DNA of 22,350 nucleotides, from contig KN887869.1 in the NCBI GenBank assembly GCA_000934455.1, positions 38,589-60,938 on the forward strand. Reading direction: 5' to 3'. Positions 1-9,547 of this stretch are shown here, in pieces. This DNA comes from Apostichopus parvimensis. Lineage: Eukaryota; Echinodermata; Holothuroidea; Aspidochirotida; Stichopodidae. How positions within the stretch are numbered: position 1 is the first letter of the stretch; each line of letters starts with the position of its first letter. Under the pieces are notes generated by a model, which searched no databases, was not told where the DNA came from, and saw only the letters and a program-made list of their open reading frames with translations. The position numbers were made by a program, and so were the translations under genes.

Positions 1-126
1 TAGGCAGCAGAATGTCATTGGAAGAAGTCATAACATGGGAGACGAGTTTAAGTCTTTTATGACAATTTAAGATCTCTGTGACATATTTTGGGTCCCAACA
101 TAGAGGGAATTCAATTAAAGCCTTAC

Positions 127-233
127 TTTTCCTCCATGGACTTTATTCTCCCCTGGTACTTCTTATCCACTTGCTTGAGTTCTTGGACGACTGAATCGTA
201 TTTCTCATTCAGAGCTTTCTTATCGTCGATCAG
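127..233 (-). CDS. CEP131: CEP131 coding exon 13 (LIDDKK coiled coil)
   Basis: 107 nt, acceptor TTCTTTTGCAG, donor AAAA|GTAAGG, phase 0 in and phase 2 out. It reads LIDDKKALNEKYDSVVQELK, matching the vertebrate coiled coil just after RHLAFIDQ. The next exon lies before base 1; nothing recognisable is seen in 1-126. Confidence 0.92.
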
Positions 234-3200
234 CTGCAAAAGAATACAACAAAGGGAAATATATTAAAGAGAAGTGAGTAAATAATCAATAAATAATAAA
301 TGTCTCCTAATGGTAAATACCTGATCAATAAATAATGTCTCCTAATGGTAAATACCTGATCAATAAATGACAAATGTCTCCTAATGGTAAATACCTGATC
401 AATCAATAATAAATGTCTCCTGATAGTAAATACCTGATCAATCAATAATAAATGTCTCCTGATAGTAAATACCTGATCGATAAATGATAAATGTCTCCTG
501 ATAATAAATACCTGATCAATAAATGATAAATGTCTCTTGATTGTAGTCTCATATTCTTCCTTTTGTAAGTTTAGCCTCTTCTTTGTCTCTTTGTCCTGTT
601 CTTTTGCGTGTCTCACCGTCAGCTCTCGTTGCTGGTTCTGATAATTTAGACATATCGCAGTATATATTTTATTATTTATCGACGTGTTTACATGACATCT
701 AAGATAACGCACAATCAACTTTTGCCACAAATCGAATATATTTCGGTACCTTGTATCTCAGCAATACAATGAGCAATTTGAAATTAATATTGGACCCATA
801 AGGTGCTTTCTATATTCTTTGTTATTTTTTCTACTTATTGGAGTTTTCTGTTACTTTGACCCAAACCGGGGGAGGGGGGGGGAGTGGGGCAGTATGTCAT
901 GTCTCTAACATTATTTGTTTAAGATACAATGAACTTTGTGTGACAGATGTACTCTCAATAGAGAAGACTTTTCAGCACTCTGTTAATCTACTCACAAGAG
1001 CTTGTGTGTGTCAATAAGTAAAACATAGAGACTTGACGATTCGATCCTACATTGAAATATCAGATTGTTCAGATCTTTTTACAGATTAATTTTAAGAGTT
1101 TACACATTATTCGTAGAAGTTTTCAAACCTAGTCTTAATTTGCTAAAGTATCCATTTCACATATTTACACTAACAGCTCAGAATATCATACACAGCTGAC
1201 TTTATTATTAGTGAGGGTTGACCTTGTCATTCCATTAGTATTATTATGACAATTTTCATGGACCTCTTTACATCTAACTGTACAAACTAGTCACAGTTCC
1301 CACCTTGGCCTGGATATGACTACTGCAATTACAAGCATTCCCCTAATTGGCAAAAATCTGGACTTACAAGACCCTTCTGGAGCATCTTGATTGACCGATC
1401 CTTTTCATCCAGCTGAAGTCGTTGTGAGAGGATGGTGCTGGTGACCTCAGAGGCAGCTGCTGATGCTTCCTCCAACTTCTGAATTTCTTCAGCAGACGGA
1501 ATTAAAGTAGGAGGATTGGCCAAATCCTCATCCCCCTAGAGATGAAACGAGAAAGAATTGGATACTTCTTCACCCCGACGTGAAGGGAGACATTTGATTT
1601 CGAAGTATATTCACACAGAGTTCAGCAAATGATGCGGTTCAAAAGATTGACATCTTTAAATATCTTTTTGATTCTTTAACCAGCTGACAAACACAATAGA
1701 AATTCAATGAGAAACATTCACGAGCATGATATGGCTTGGACACTCTTCTCGAAATATTGATTGACATTTAATTATCTCAAATTACTAATCTCAAATGTTA
1801 TTACAGTATGTATGTACTTTTATATGTAAAGCGACCAGCAGTGAAAATGTGCTGGGATGTAGACATTGACTACGCAGCAAACCACCGTTGACGATATGTG
1901 TAAGTTACCAGTTAAGAGCGATTCATTTTGATTTGGTAATAACATTCAATTTATTTCTCAAAATTTTCAAATTTTGAAATTGAAATACAAAAGTTGTTAG
2001 TCTTTGGGTATGTAAAACTTTTGTGATAAACAAATCATCTCTCTGGATGATACATACCTAATCGATCAATAAGTAATAAATTGAATTGATTCTCACCTTT
2101 TGCGGTTTAAGCTACCACACATATCAAGCTCTTTATTTATGATACTATATAAGAGCGACTTATCTAGTAAAATATTAAGTTTTGGAAAAATAATCATCTT
2201 AAGCTTCTTGTAATTCTCTCTTTTCTCTTTTATTCTTTTAATTTGCATAGTATTTATTCTCACCTTTGCATTCACCTGGCTCACACTCTCTGGATCTGTA
2301 TCGTCAATTTCATCCAAGAACGACATAATATTTCTGAAGGGAAGAAAGAAATGTGTACCACAATGTTATTGTTTAAGATTCCAATCTGACAGATATTTAA
2401 ACCATTTGATGCATATTCATGCCAAAGAAAATCAGTGCATGAAATCTCCTATAACTGTAAGATACAATGGTAAAATACTAACACAATCCACACATTTAGT
2501 GCACCTACAGTCTAGTACCTGCCCAGAATTCTAACTGCAGATAAATCTTACTGATAAATTTTTATGTTCTTTATTGTGCTTTATTGTTCTTTATTGTTCT
2601 TTATTACCCTGTCTTATATCATTTTTTACTTTTATTGCTGTTGTTATTACTTTTAGGTTTTCTTAAGTTTGGTAATTTTATATTCCAGGTATCAGTTCTT
2701 TTGTACAGTGCTCTAGAGCATGTTTTATTTCATGATAACATCACTTTAATATACGGTATTTATTATTATATTTTTTTTATTATAAGTCTGACAGATACTG
2801 CAAATCCTATGCTGTATATTAATGCCAAAGCAAATCAGTGCGTGAAATCTCCTATAACTCTAAGATCCAATGGTATAATATTAACACAATCCACACATTA
2901 GTGCACTTACAGTCTCGTACCTGCCTGGAATTCTAACTGCAGATAAATCTGAAGTAACTACTTTATCCATTTAAGCAACATGTCATCCATTCTCACATAC
3001 ATGTATATAGAGAGAGAGAGATAGAGTTGTCTAATGATCGCTCAATGCATGAAACTCTGAGTAACAACTACTAGTGTTCCACTAGTCTCAACTAATTCTG
3101 TCCACCGGACATAGAGAACTTTGCGCCAAGACAGATGCCACCCAACCAAACGTGTCTATATATATATGTACATATTTATATATACATTAATACATTGAGT

Positions 3201-6200
3201 TCACCCTAATTTTCAGAGTTTTGCATCAATAGTTTAGCCCAGAAATAAAAATAACCGTTGTCAAGTTTCAAACTACGACTAGATTTAATCCAGTGACCTC
3301 AGCGTTACAAGTCTGGTTCTCAACCAACTAAGCCTATCCAGCACTTCTTATTCCTGAGCTCATTTGGTTTGAATCCTATTATAGTTAAGACAATATCTTT
3401 GCTCATTCAAAATTACATTACAAATGTCACAGTCAGTTTTTTTCCATTGCAGATTGGTATTTCTAACTTTTAGTTCCATTAAAGAAGTCTTACTTTAATT
3501 TCTGTTCTGTAAGCAAGGCGTGACTGTTTGGTTTTCGTTTTGGCTTCTCTGGGACCTTGCCAGATTTGGTCATTTCTTGAAGGTTCTCGGCTGAGAGGTA
3601 GACTGGATTTGAAGATGCCTTAAGACGATTCGGTTCGGTATCTGCTTCTTGCTCTTCCAAACCTCCATCCTCTTTGTCATCGAAAATGTCCACTAGACAA
3701 CAACGATCGGAAGCAATCAGTTACTCAAAGCAGTGTGTAATCAAAGTGTGAAAGATACTGACTTTTATTCAAGAATGCAACATGAAAATCAAAAATGAAA
3801 ACTGACAGAAATAAGTACTTATTACCGCCTCGCGTTTACTGACATGCAATCAAATAAAGGACCACGTTAAAATCACTCTGGCGGATTCGGCCAGGTTATA
3901 ATTTGTCCTCATTGGTTACCTCATACTTAATACTCTTTATGCTGCAGTGAACACACAAACCCCTGCAGCTGAGTTTAATAATGAGCCTACAAGCAGGGGC
4001 GATGCCAATATATGGGCGTGCTAGCAAGTAATCTTGACAGACACTCTACAAATAGATATGACAAATTTAACCAATCACCAGGAGGAGGTACATGGCCTAT
4101 ATAGAGGGTTAATTTCAAAAGTTTATAGAACATTTAAGTATGTAGTTCCAACCCTCCCACATGTCCTAAATCTTTCTTGTTTTCCTTTCTTTTTCTTACG
4201 TTGTGGATTTTATTTAAGACTTAAATCTTAAGTTTTCTCTAGCAAACAATCAGTACAACTTTTTTCTTACACCATGCTGGTCCTTTTGGTTTCTTCATAT
4301 CTGGGCTTTGTATCCTGACTGGCTCCTCTAGTTGTTTCAAAGTGTCCAGAAGGTCATCTAAAGTGGTCTTAGTATGAGTTGTAACTGAAGGTGTCTCAGG
4401 GGCATCTTCAATGGGGTCGTCTTTGCCCGGTGTCCTCGGAGATGACCCCTGTGAAGTCAAATCATAATTTGAATAACACCAATATCTTGTATCAAATGAG
4501 TGAGAATTGATTTGAGTCTGCAGCCCTAGTTATTACAACTACTCCATAGAGTGTATTGCATGGTCTCCCGGTGGTAATATAGTGTACAGGATTTATACAC
4601 AAGTCAAAACAGATATGGCAAGTTTTGAGGGCACCTCTGGAAAGCAGTGCTGCTGCACTCAGCAGGACTACCCTCATTAAAGATGACAATAATAAAAAAA
4701 AAATAAAAAAAAGTTTTCTTGCGGTGCTCAAACGGCGACATTATCGTTAGGCTCAAACCAGTAAGTCACTAAAGAGCAGGGATATTTTTTTTCTTTATTT
4801 GGACTTTGTTGATAATTTGATAGTTCAAATTGCTCAAACTTTACCTATAGAATGGAAAATACAATTTTTATTCAGAATATACACCATTTAATATTTTAGT
4901 CAATAAATCTAAACTTTCTGCTTTGAATTAAATGATAGAAGCATTTCTCAGAGGAAGGATATCATCAAATTCTCTATCAATTAAAATTATTGGGAATAAA
5001 ACTCCATATAATTTTTTGCATTCCATGTGCTATCATTCCATGTATGTATGACTTATGTAAAAACCTGTAAAAACATTGTACTGCAAACATGGCAAATGAC
5101 CTCATTATGAATGATAATAATTATGTACAATAAATATGAAAAAATCCAGTAAGAGACTAACCGATTGGAAAATATCCTCTACTTTTTTGCCAAGACTGCT
5201 GGCGGTCCCGGGCCTCTCGTTCATGGCAGTTGCATGCTGGTTAACAGGTTCCATGTCTCCACCTGAAGCAAGTTTACCATTTTGGCTGGCTGGTTTCTTT
5301 GTTGCTTTCTTGGATGTCTTTTTCTTGACCTTTCCACTAGCTTCCAGAAATTTCAGTTCTTCCTCTGCTTTCTGCTTAACTTCTCTCTGTCTTTCATCTC
5401 TCTTCCTTTGCAATTCCTATGATATAAGGAAAAGATTTGTCAAGCCAGATGGAGACTGGCGAAGCGGTGGTAACATGTAGGATACAATTTCTCTCAACAG
5501 CTCTAATAAATGTATCTTATTCTGATGTATCCTAGTATGATGTAAAATAATATGTCCTATTATGATTACAAATAATGAACAATAAAAGACAAAATAATAT
5601 TTTTTTTTTTTAAATGATGAAGTCATTACATCAATAGCTGCCTGTCTGGCCAATCTTTGTTTCTCTTCTCTGATCCTCTTTCGATCCTTCTCCCTCTTCT
5701 CCTCCGTCTCTTTCTCCTTCCTCTCTCTATCCATCATATCAGCTCTCTCCTGCCACTTGGTCCTCAAGACTTTCCTAATTTCATCTTCTCCATCTTTCTT
5801 CTGGTCTGCCTTTCTGCCCCGATACCACCTCTGAATCTTTGTGGCTGAATCATTCATGGATTGGATCAGTTCCTCCGCCATTGGGTGCTCGACCTCATTT
5901 TGATCCCATTTCTGCCTCTCCCTCTCCAGACCATCCCCTGCGACACCTTCACCTAAACTTTCTGGTCGGTGAGTTCTACCCCTCCCGCTCGGTCTATAAA
6001 CTATTTCTTCGTTCTCGATGAAGTCCTCGTCCATGTTTTGGGGTTGGTGTCCGGAATGCACAGAGTTTAATACATTTGCGAGGGAACTCTTAACTAGATC
6101 TTTCGTGCCGATGTGGGACGATATAAGATCCTCTGGGTTAAGCCTTGGAGTGAAATCTCTTGAAGAGTTCAATTTGTCGTTATGGATATCGAAACCAGAA

Positions 6201-9200
6201 CCAGGGCGTGATGAATGGGGCTCATAAGAGCTAACTGTGCTTGTACTTCTTGCACTAATAGGAACAGCAAACGCTCTACTTGATAACTGCAATATGAGAA
6301 CAAAATTAAGTCACATGCAAGTAATGAAAGTTGTGCTTTTGTGAAAAAGCAGTCTACAACAAGGCTGCACATACTATTCTGTGTCATTTTGCCTACAAAA
6401 CTTTGAAGTGTACCAGTAAATCTTGTTGTTTCTCTTACTTTATCCTTGTTTGGATCTATCTAGGATTAAGAAAAGTGTACTTTAGTCACAATCGGTAAAC
6501 AAATCAATCAATCAATCAATAGATAGATCTATTAGTTACAATTCATATAACAAATGAAGTAACTACAATTTGGTGACATGTTTACGCAGGATAAAGGGCA
6601 GACATACCGGTTCCTGACGTTTCTTAGTCGAGACTTTCTTTGCCTTGCTTGCGGTTCTGTTTTTGATGATTGGTTGATGGTGAGAAGAGTCAAACAAAGC
6701 AAGAAAATCATCCGAGCTGTAAGAGATAAAGTAGATATCAATTGATAAAAATCAATAAATATAATTGATCATGACCATCAACTGTAATATGATGAAAGGA
6801 TTTAGGGCAGTTGATAGATAAATATCTCTCCAGATAGGCCAACCCACCCTTGGAGGTTGATTAAATCAATTGTTTTATAATTACAGATAAATACACCTCA
6901 GTCACGGTCAATCATCGTCTTACTTGACACTACACATCTTTACTGTAACCAGACCTTTTCAGGTAGCCGACAATCTATAGAGAATGCCAGTTTTCTTCCA
7001 AATGACAACTTGATTGTTGCCAAATCTTTGGTTACACAAATTAGCTTACTACCATTGTATTACAGTTTAATACAGAATTTGTACAGCCTGACATATATAT
7101 ATAATATTGCATTGCAGTATTAAATGCAATTATGCCTACAAACGCTACATAAAGTAAACTGGCTTCTTGCTTTAATAAAAGAAAGGCATTCAGGGTGTGA
7201 TCGATCAGCTGGTAACTCAGGATAATTACTTGATTATATCCAATGAATACAATTACAAAATGTGGTGAAGCCTTCTATTATATTACTTTTATTATAACTT
7301 ACCTTGGCATTTCTTTACTTTTCAGTAAGCTGGCAGCACTACTGCCATTGCTTGCAGTGCTTCTGTTGGTAGACAATCCAGTATTCAGACTCGATGCTGT
7401 GTGTGGGGGGTAAAATACACACATTACCAGTATAAATACACTAGGTTATTAACTCAATTCTTTAAATCCAATAATTCAATGAAAAATGAAAATAAACTGG
7501 CATGACTTTTGAATGACTCCTGTGTTAAAAAAAGATAATATATGTATATATTGAGGTGTCCGACTGATTTCTAAGCAGCCGTTTATAAATCGTTAGAGTC
7601 ACCAACAAAGTATTCAATTAACAAGAAACAGGGCAAGGAAAAGAAGTAGGCAGACAAATAAAATGCAAATGTCACTTTGAGATAAAGTTTGATTCTAAAG
7701 CTATGATAATTGCATGGTGGACAAATTGCTTTTGCTGACCAGTGTCTGATGGCAATGTCACATTGAATAGTTCAATTACAAAGTTGCAAACACTTCCATA
7801 AGACCTAATATGAAATAATGTGACTACAAAATGACTTATTATTAAGGCTTTCATATAGTGAGGAGTGTTAGCTCAGTGGTTAACGCCAGTGCCTTTCAAA
7901 CGTAAGGTCCCGAGTTTGAGTCACTCCAAGATTAATGATTGAGATTGAGCCGATCCAAGATCGTCCAGTTACAGAGTTGTTGACAATTGACAATTCATAT
8001 CCATGGACGTTAATGATGAATCTACCTGTAAGAGACTGACCTCTGTAAGCTTGCGGCTTTGATAAGCCAATGAGGCTTCTTCGCGTGTTCCTGCTTGCAG
8101 GAGGATCTAACATACATAGTCTGACGTATAGAAAATACTGATGCAGACCTTTCTGTCTGAAGATAGTTGGCCCAATGAACCACCACTTTGCAAACTTTGC
8201 AACAATATTGTCATTTGTAAATAACATTTATATTGGTGATGAAAAAGTTGCTAAATGAAATACCATAAAGTAAAACTCAGTGACCACAGTAAAACTTAGA
8301 GGCCACAAAATGGACAAAGGGCATTGATACCACGGAAACAATCTTAGTTTCAAACATCTCAGTTTCTTTATAAGTTTTCCTTTCACACGGCAAACTTAAG
8401 TAAATAAGACTTAATCTTTTCACAAACCTCTTTTGTGTCTTCTGTTGTCCACTTTACCATCCAGTCCACTTAAAGAGCCACTGGAGAAATTGCCATTCTA
8501 CCAAAAACAAGAAGAGGATACAAAAGTAGGAATTAAAAACACATATTAGAGAACAGCATTTGAGTAATCCAACCCACATTATATCTGAAACCAACAACAG
8601 TTGAGAGTTGGTTAAAATTCTTCCTGCCAAAGTGTAAAAATTTGCTTCCTACTACTACAGCCTAGTTGTACTGTTACAATATATATGGGATATGGTTGGT
8701 GGGTACGTTGCAGTGTTAAAGTAAAAGCTTATTGAATTTGACGTCAACACCTTGCATACAGGTTAATGTTAGGTTAATTGGTTTATTCTTCTATACCATC
8801 TAATAATATAGAAATTATCATTTAAGAATTATATAACATAATGTGCAGTTATGTACTATAAAGTAGATGAAAAATAATGCTTAAACGCATGACAGAATCA
8901 GCACTATGTTTTCTTACCAACCAATCCATTCTCCCTATTAGTGAATTCTCCAGGAACTAGAACACCCACAAATCTTCTGAGAATTACACATTTGAATAAT
9001 TTCATTAATATAGTGTCTGGATCTGTTAGTGAAACTTTTTATTTTTATTTATAAGCCTTTTAAAATTTGGGACTGGAATCAACAAAAAACTTATTAATCT
9101 ACATCAGAAAAGCAGTTTATTTGCATCTTTCAACCATAACAAGATATTAATCATATATTGAAAGCTATCAATAGAACAAACCATATCTCCACTAGGGCCA

Positions 9201-9547
9201 TCTACATTATGTGATGATTTTCTCTTTTCTTCAGCTGATGTTGGGAATACTCCTTTGGCCAATGTCTTTGTATCACTTGTGTTCTTTCTTGAACTTCTCG
9301 GTGTTCCAACATTACTTCCAAATGAAACAGACCTGGCACTGGATGGATCCTTCCCAGGCTTTCTACTTCCAGAAGCCACTCTGTTGTTACCATTTGGTCT
9401 ATTAGACCCGCTAGGTGCTGGTCTGTTACTAGAACTTCTCACACCCCCACTGCTGTTTGGACGGGAACCAGATGACGAAGATGGTCTCTTTACGGCAGAG
9501 ACTTGAGAGCCGGATAGGCTCAAGCTGACCTCCCCGGACCTTGGCAT
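127..9547 (-). CDS. CEP131: CEP131 (AZI1), 5' part, 13 coding exons; continues past window start
   Basis: CEP131 is a centriolar-satellite protein needed for cilium formation; this role is family knowledge. The coding exons in transcript order are 9547-9182, 8956-8918, 8497-8428, 7396-7303, 6716-6608, 6286-5630, 5416-5162, 4448-4271, 3692-3494, 2333-2264, 1535-1368, 637-512 and 233-127. All introns are GT/AG and the phases match at every join, giving 812 codons plus two bases without a stop. Domains in order: Ser/Arg-rich N-terminus (1-122), DFLALFD block (~193), IQ motif (TKIQRWYRGR, ~376-385), charged helix (~400-500), LDDLLDTLKQLEEP, YLSAENLQ, NIMSFLDE, then the start of the C-terminal coiled coil. 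Block order matches my recollection of vertebrate CEP131. The start at 9547 fits because GEVSLSLSG follows, resembling the vertebrate N-terminus. The C-terminal coiled coil lies outside the window. The 39-nt second exon and the exact start are the least certain parts. Confidence 0.92.
275..530. repeat. 39-bp tandem repeat copying an exon end and its splice donor
   Basis: Units start at 301 (35 bp), 336, 375, 414, 453 and 492 (39 bp each), with a degenerate partial unit from about 275. Each begins TGTCTCCTRATRGTAAATAC (plus strand) and carries CTGATCRATMAA. The 492 unit overlaps CEP131 exon 12: on the minus strand every unit repeats the exon end (RHLSFIDQ or RHLLLIDQ codons) plus CAG|GTATTT. 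A CAG|GTATTT sits at 323, 358, 397, 436, 475 and 514. Five copies are in register with the reading frame; the sixth is 35 nt away and out of frame. Confidence 0.95.
512..637 (-). CDS. CEP131: CEP131 coding exon 12 (RHLSFIDQ block)
   Basis: 42 codons, acceptor AATTATCAG, phase 0 on both sides. NQQRELTVRH is followed later by YETTIKRHLSFIDQ, the most conserved CEP131 signature (vertebrate YEATIQRHLAFIDQ). The donor CAG|GTATTT is weak, and five further copies of the exon end plus donor follow in the intron, so the true 3' end could vary; 512 is chosen because the next exon then reads LIDDKK as in vertebrates. Confidence 0.93.
638..1367 (-). other. CEP131 intron, no further feature recognised
   Basis: 730 bp of AT-rich intron between exons 11 and 12. 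A G-rich run (about 867-892) is the only compositional feature. I see no conserved ORF, RNA gene or mobile element. Confidence 0.6.
1368..1535 (-). CDS. CEP131: CEP131 coding exon 11
   Basis: 56 codons, acceptor ATCTCTAG, donor CTT|GTAAGT, phase 0 on both sides. The exon starts GDEDLANPP and ends in a helix, EVTSTILSQRLQLDEKDRSI followed by KMLQKGL. That resembles vertebrate EVSTSVMRLKLEVEEKKQA followed by a LLLQRAL-like end. Confidence 0.92.
1536..2263 (-). other. CEP131 intron, no further feature recognised
   Basis: 728 bp between exons 10 and 11. It holds A/T-rich sequence, including AAATTTTCAAATTTTGAAATT-type self-complementary stretches near 1955-1985. No gene or element is recognised. 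Confidence 0.55.
2264..2333 (-). CDS. CEP131: CEP131 coding exon 10 (NIMSFLDE block)
   Basis: 70 nt, acceptor CCTTCAG, donor AAG|GTGAGA. One base completes a Lys codon, then NIMSFLDEIDDTDPESVSQV follows; this matches vertebrate SIMSFLDEME. Leaves in phase 0. Confidence 0.93.
2384..2548. repeat. Direct duplication, copy A
   Basis: About 165 bp that reappears at 2785-2950 in the same orientation with scattered substitutions and small indels. Long shared runs include GTGAAATCTCCTATAACT-type sequence, AACACAATCCACACATT and ATTCTAACTGCAGATAAATC. It lies in the CEP131 intron between exons 9 and 10. Identity is unknown: a segmental duplication or two copies of one dispersed repeat. Confidence 0.85.
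2560..2609. repeat. Short tandem repeat, unit TTTATTGTTC
   Basis: About four to five imperfect copies of a 10-bp unit (TTTATTGTTC/TTTATTGTGC) between the two copies of the 165-bp duplication. Confidence 0.8.
2785..2950. repeat. Direct duplication, copy B
   Basis: Partner of 2384-2548, starting at TCTGACAGATA and ending ATAAATCT in both copies. The copies are about 236 bp apart, so both ends of the homology can be read from the sequence. Confidence 0.85.
3255..3345 (-). mobile_element. tRNA-derived SINE-like fragment
   Basis: On the minus strand it reads GGCTTAGTTGGTTGAGAAC, then an anticodon-arm-like ACTTGTAACG, then GGTCACTGGATTAAATC. These resemble an A box, a Thr(TGT)-type anticodon loop and a decayed B box, spaced as in tRNA. 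The arms do not fold as an intact tRNA, so a SINE head is more likely than a functional gene. Confidence 0.55.
3494..3692 (-). CDS. CEP131: CEP131 coding exon 9 (YLSAENLQ block)
   Basis: 199 nt, acceptor TTGTCTAG, donor TTAAA|GTAAGA, phase 1 in and phase 2 out. An acidic start (DIFDDKEDGG) is followed by YLSAENLQEMTKSGKVPEK, which aligns with vertebrate SLTADNLEKFGKL. The exon ends LLTEQKL, and its last codon is completed by the next exon. Confidence 0.93.
3693..4270 (-). other. CEP131 intron, no further feature recognised
   Basis: 578 bp between exons 8 and 9. The plus-strand open frame at 4034-4231 has no conserved features and is not supported as a gene. Confidence 0.55.
4271..4448 (-). 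CDS. CEP131: CEP131 coding exon 8 (LDDLLDTLKQLEEP block)
   Basis: 178 nt, acceptor GACTTCACAG, donor TGGT|GTAAGA, phase 0 in and phase 1 out. TLDDLLDTLKQLEEPV matches the vertebrate LEELLHTLQLLEKEP helix. The exon ends GPAW, comparable to the YAW before the acidic segment in vertebrates. Confidence 0.92.
4530..4718 (+). mobile_element. LINE-like 3' tail fragment
   Basis: A relatively GC-balanced stretch (AAGCAGTGCTGCTGCACTCA region) runs into CATTAAAGATGACAATAATA and an A-rich tail (to about 4715). This is the usual shape of a non-LTR retrotransposon 3' end. No coding part or clear target duplication is visible, so the family is unknown. Confidence 0.45.
5162..5416 (-). CDS. CEP131: CEP131 coding exon 7
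   Basis: 85 codons, acceptor TATCATAG, donor TCG|GTTAGT, phase 0 on both sides. ELQRKRDERQREVKQKAEE continues the charged helix; the join AAID-ELQ matches vertebrate AAIQ-ELQ as I recall it. A Lys-rich stretch (VKKKTSKKATKKP) and a polar linker follow. Confidence 0.9.
5630..6286 (-). CDS. CEP131: CEP131 coding exon 6 (IQ motif and charged helix)
   Basis: 219 codons, the largest exon; acceptor CATATTGCAG, donor GAT|GTAATG, phase 0 on both sides. An N-terminal low-complexity region is followed by DLVKSSLANVLNSVHSG, which resembles the conserved helix before the IQ domain in vertebrates. The IQ motif (SATKIQRWYRGRK) at about 5842-5804 is the expected calmodulin-type site. After it comes a very charged Glu/Arg/Lys helix ending RLARQAAID. 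Confidence 0.93.
6287..6607 (-). other. CEP131 intron with AATC microsatellite
   Basis: 321 bp between exons 5 and 6. It contains an (AATC)n tract followed by AGATAGATC at about 6500-6530. No gene recognised. Confidence 0.6.
6608..6716 (-). CDS. CEP131: CEP131 coding exon 5 (DFLALFD block)
   Basis: 109 nt, acceptor CTCTTACAG, donor CCG|GTATGT, leaving in phase 0. SDDFLALFDSS corresponds to the vertebrate TDFLMLFEGS block and is followed by a Lys-rich stretch (ASKAKKVSTKKRQEP). Confidence 0.88.
6717..7302 (-). other. CEP131 intron, no further feature recognised
   Basis: 586 bp between exons 4 and 5, AT-rich, with a short TATATATA run near 7092-7102. No ORF, RNA gene or element is recognised. 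Confidence 0.55.
7303..7396 (-). CDS. CEP131: CEP131 coding exon 4
   Basis: 94 nt between acceptor CACACACAG and a near-consensus donor CCAAG|GTAAGT, phase 1 in and phase 2 out. It encodes a Ser/Asn-rich linker ending LLKSKEMP. The split codon AG+C gives the Ser that begins the conserved SDDFLALFD block in the next exon. Confidence 0.8.
7862..8110 (+). mobile_element. tRNA-derived SINE-like element
   Basis: Plus strand: GTGTTAGCTCAGTGGTTAAC (A-box-like), then TGCCTTTCAAACGTAAGG (anticodon-arm-like), then GGTCCCGAGTTTGAGTCACT (B-box-like), at tRNA spacing over 7865-7927. An unrelated body follows, with a GC-rich part at about 8048-8108. It sits in the CEP131 intron between exons 3 and 4, antisense to the gene. 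The right boundary is uncertain and could reach about 8225. Confidence 0.65.
8428..8497 (-). CDS. CEP131: CEP131 coding exon 3
   Basis: 70 nt, acceptor TTTGGTAG, donor AGAG|GTTTGT, phase 0 in and phase 1 out. It encodes a Gly/Ser-rich stretch ending DNRRHKR. The junction codon completes as Ala with the next exon. No strongly conserved block; phase consistency is the main support. Confidence 0.7.
8498..8917 (-). other. CEP131 intron, no further feature recognised
   Basis: 420 bp between exons 2 and 3. Plain AT-rich intron sequence. Confidence 0.5.
8918..8956 (-). CDS. CEP131: CEP131 coding exon 2, 39-nt microexon
   Basis: Thirteen codons between acceptor TTCTAG and donor TTG|GTAAGA, phase 0 on both sides, so skipping it would keep the frame. 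It is supported by phase and donor quality only; I cannot align these residues to vertebrate CEP131. An alternative AG 25 bases upstream would read into a stop in this frame. Confidence 0.55.
9182..9547 (-). CDS. CEP131: CEP131 coding exon 1 (start codon)
   Basis: 122 codons from ATG at 9547-9545 to donor ATG|GTTTGT, phase 0. The segment is rich in Ser, Arg, Gly and Asn and probably disordered. The pieces VSLSLSG, ARSVSFGS and AEEKRKS resemble the vertebrate N-terminus in order. A likely 3' splice site (TTTATTTATTAG) lies four bases before the ATG, so a 5'UTR exon probably lies upstream. The frame stays open to an earlier ATG at 9637, but that stretch is hydrophobic, crosses the acceptor, and does not look like CEP131. 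Confidence 0.85.

Noticed and set aside
275..530. Regular repeats resembling a CRISPR array
   Set aside because: Units are contiguous with no unique spacers, lie inside an animal intron, and copy an exon end.
230..730. 166-codon minus-strand open frame with repeated RHLSFIDQVF peptides
   Set aside because: Only the part at 512-637 is exon. The rest is intron whose frame stays open because the repeat unit is 39 bp; the intron length is not a multiple of three and read-through meets a stop at the next exon.
2584..2901. 105-codon plus-strand open frame with a hydrophobic leucine-rich start
   Set aside because: The leucines come from the TTTATTGTTC simple repeat and T-rich sequence, and the frame runs into the duplicated segment.
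5136..6227. Several plus-strand open frames opposite CEP131 exons
   Set aside because: They are shadows of the real minus-strand exons, which have matching splice phases and conserved protein blocks.
7862..7930. Functional tRNA gene
   Set aside because: A and B boxes are present, but the acceptor and anticodon stems do not pair well and a non-tRNA body follows, as in a SINE.
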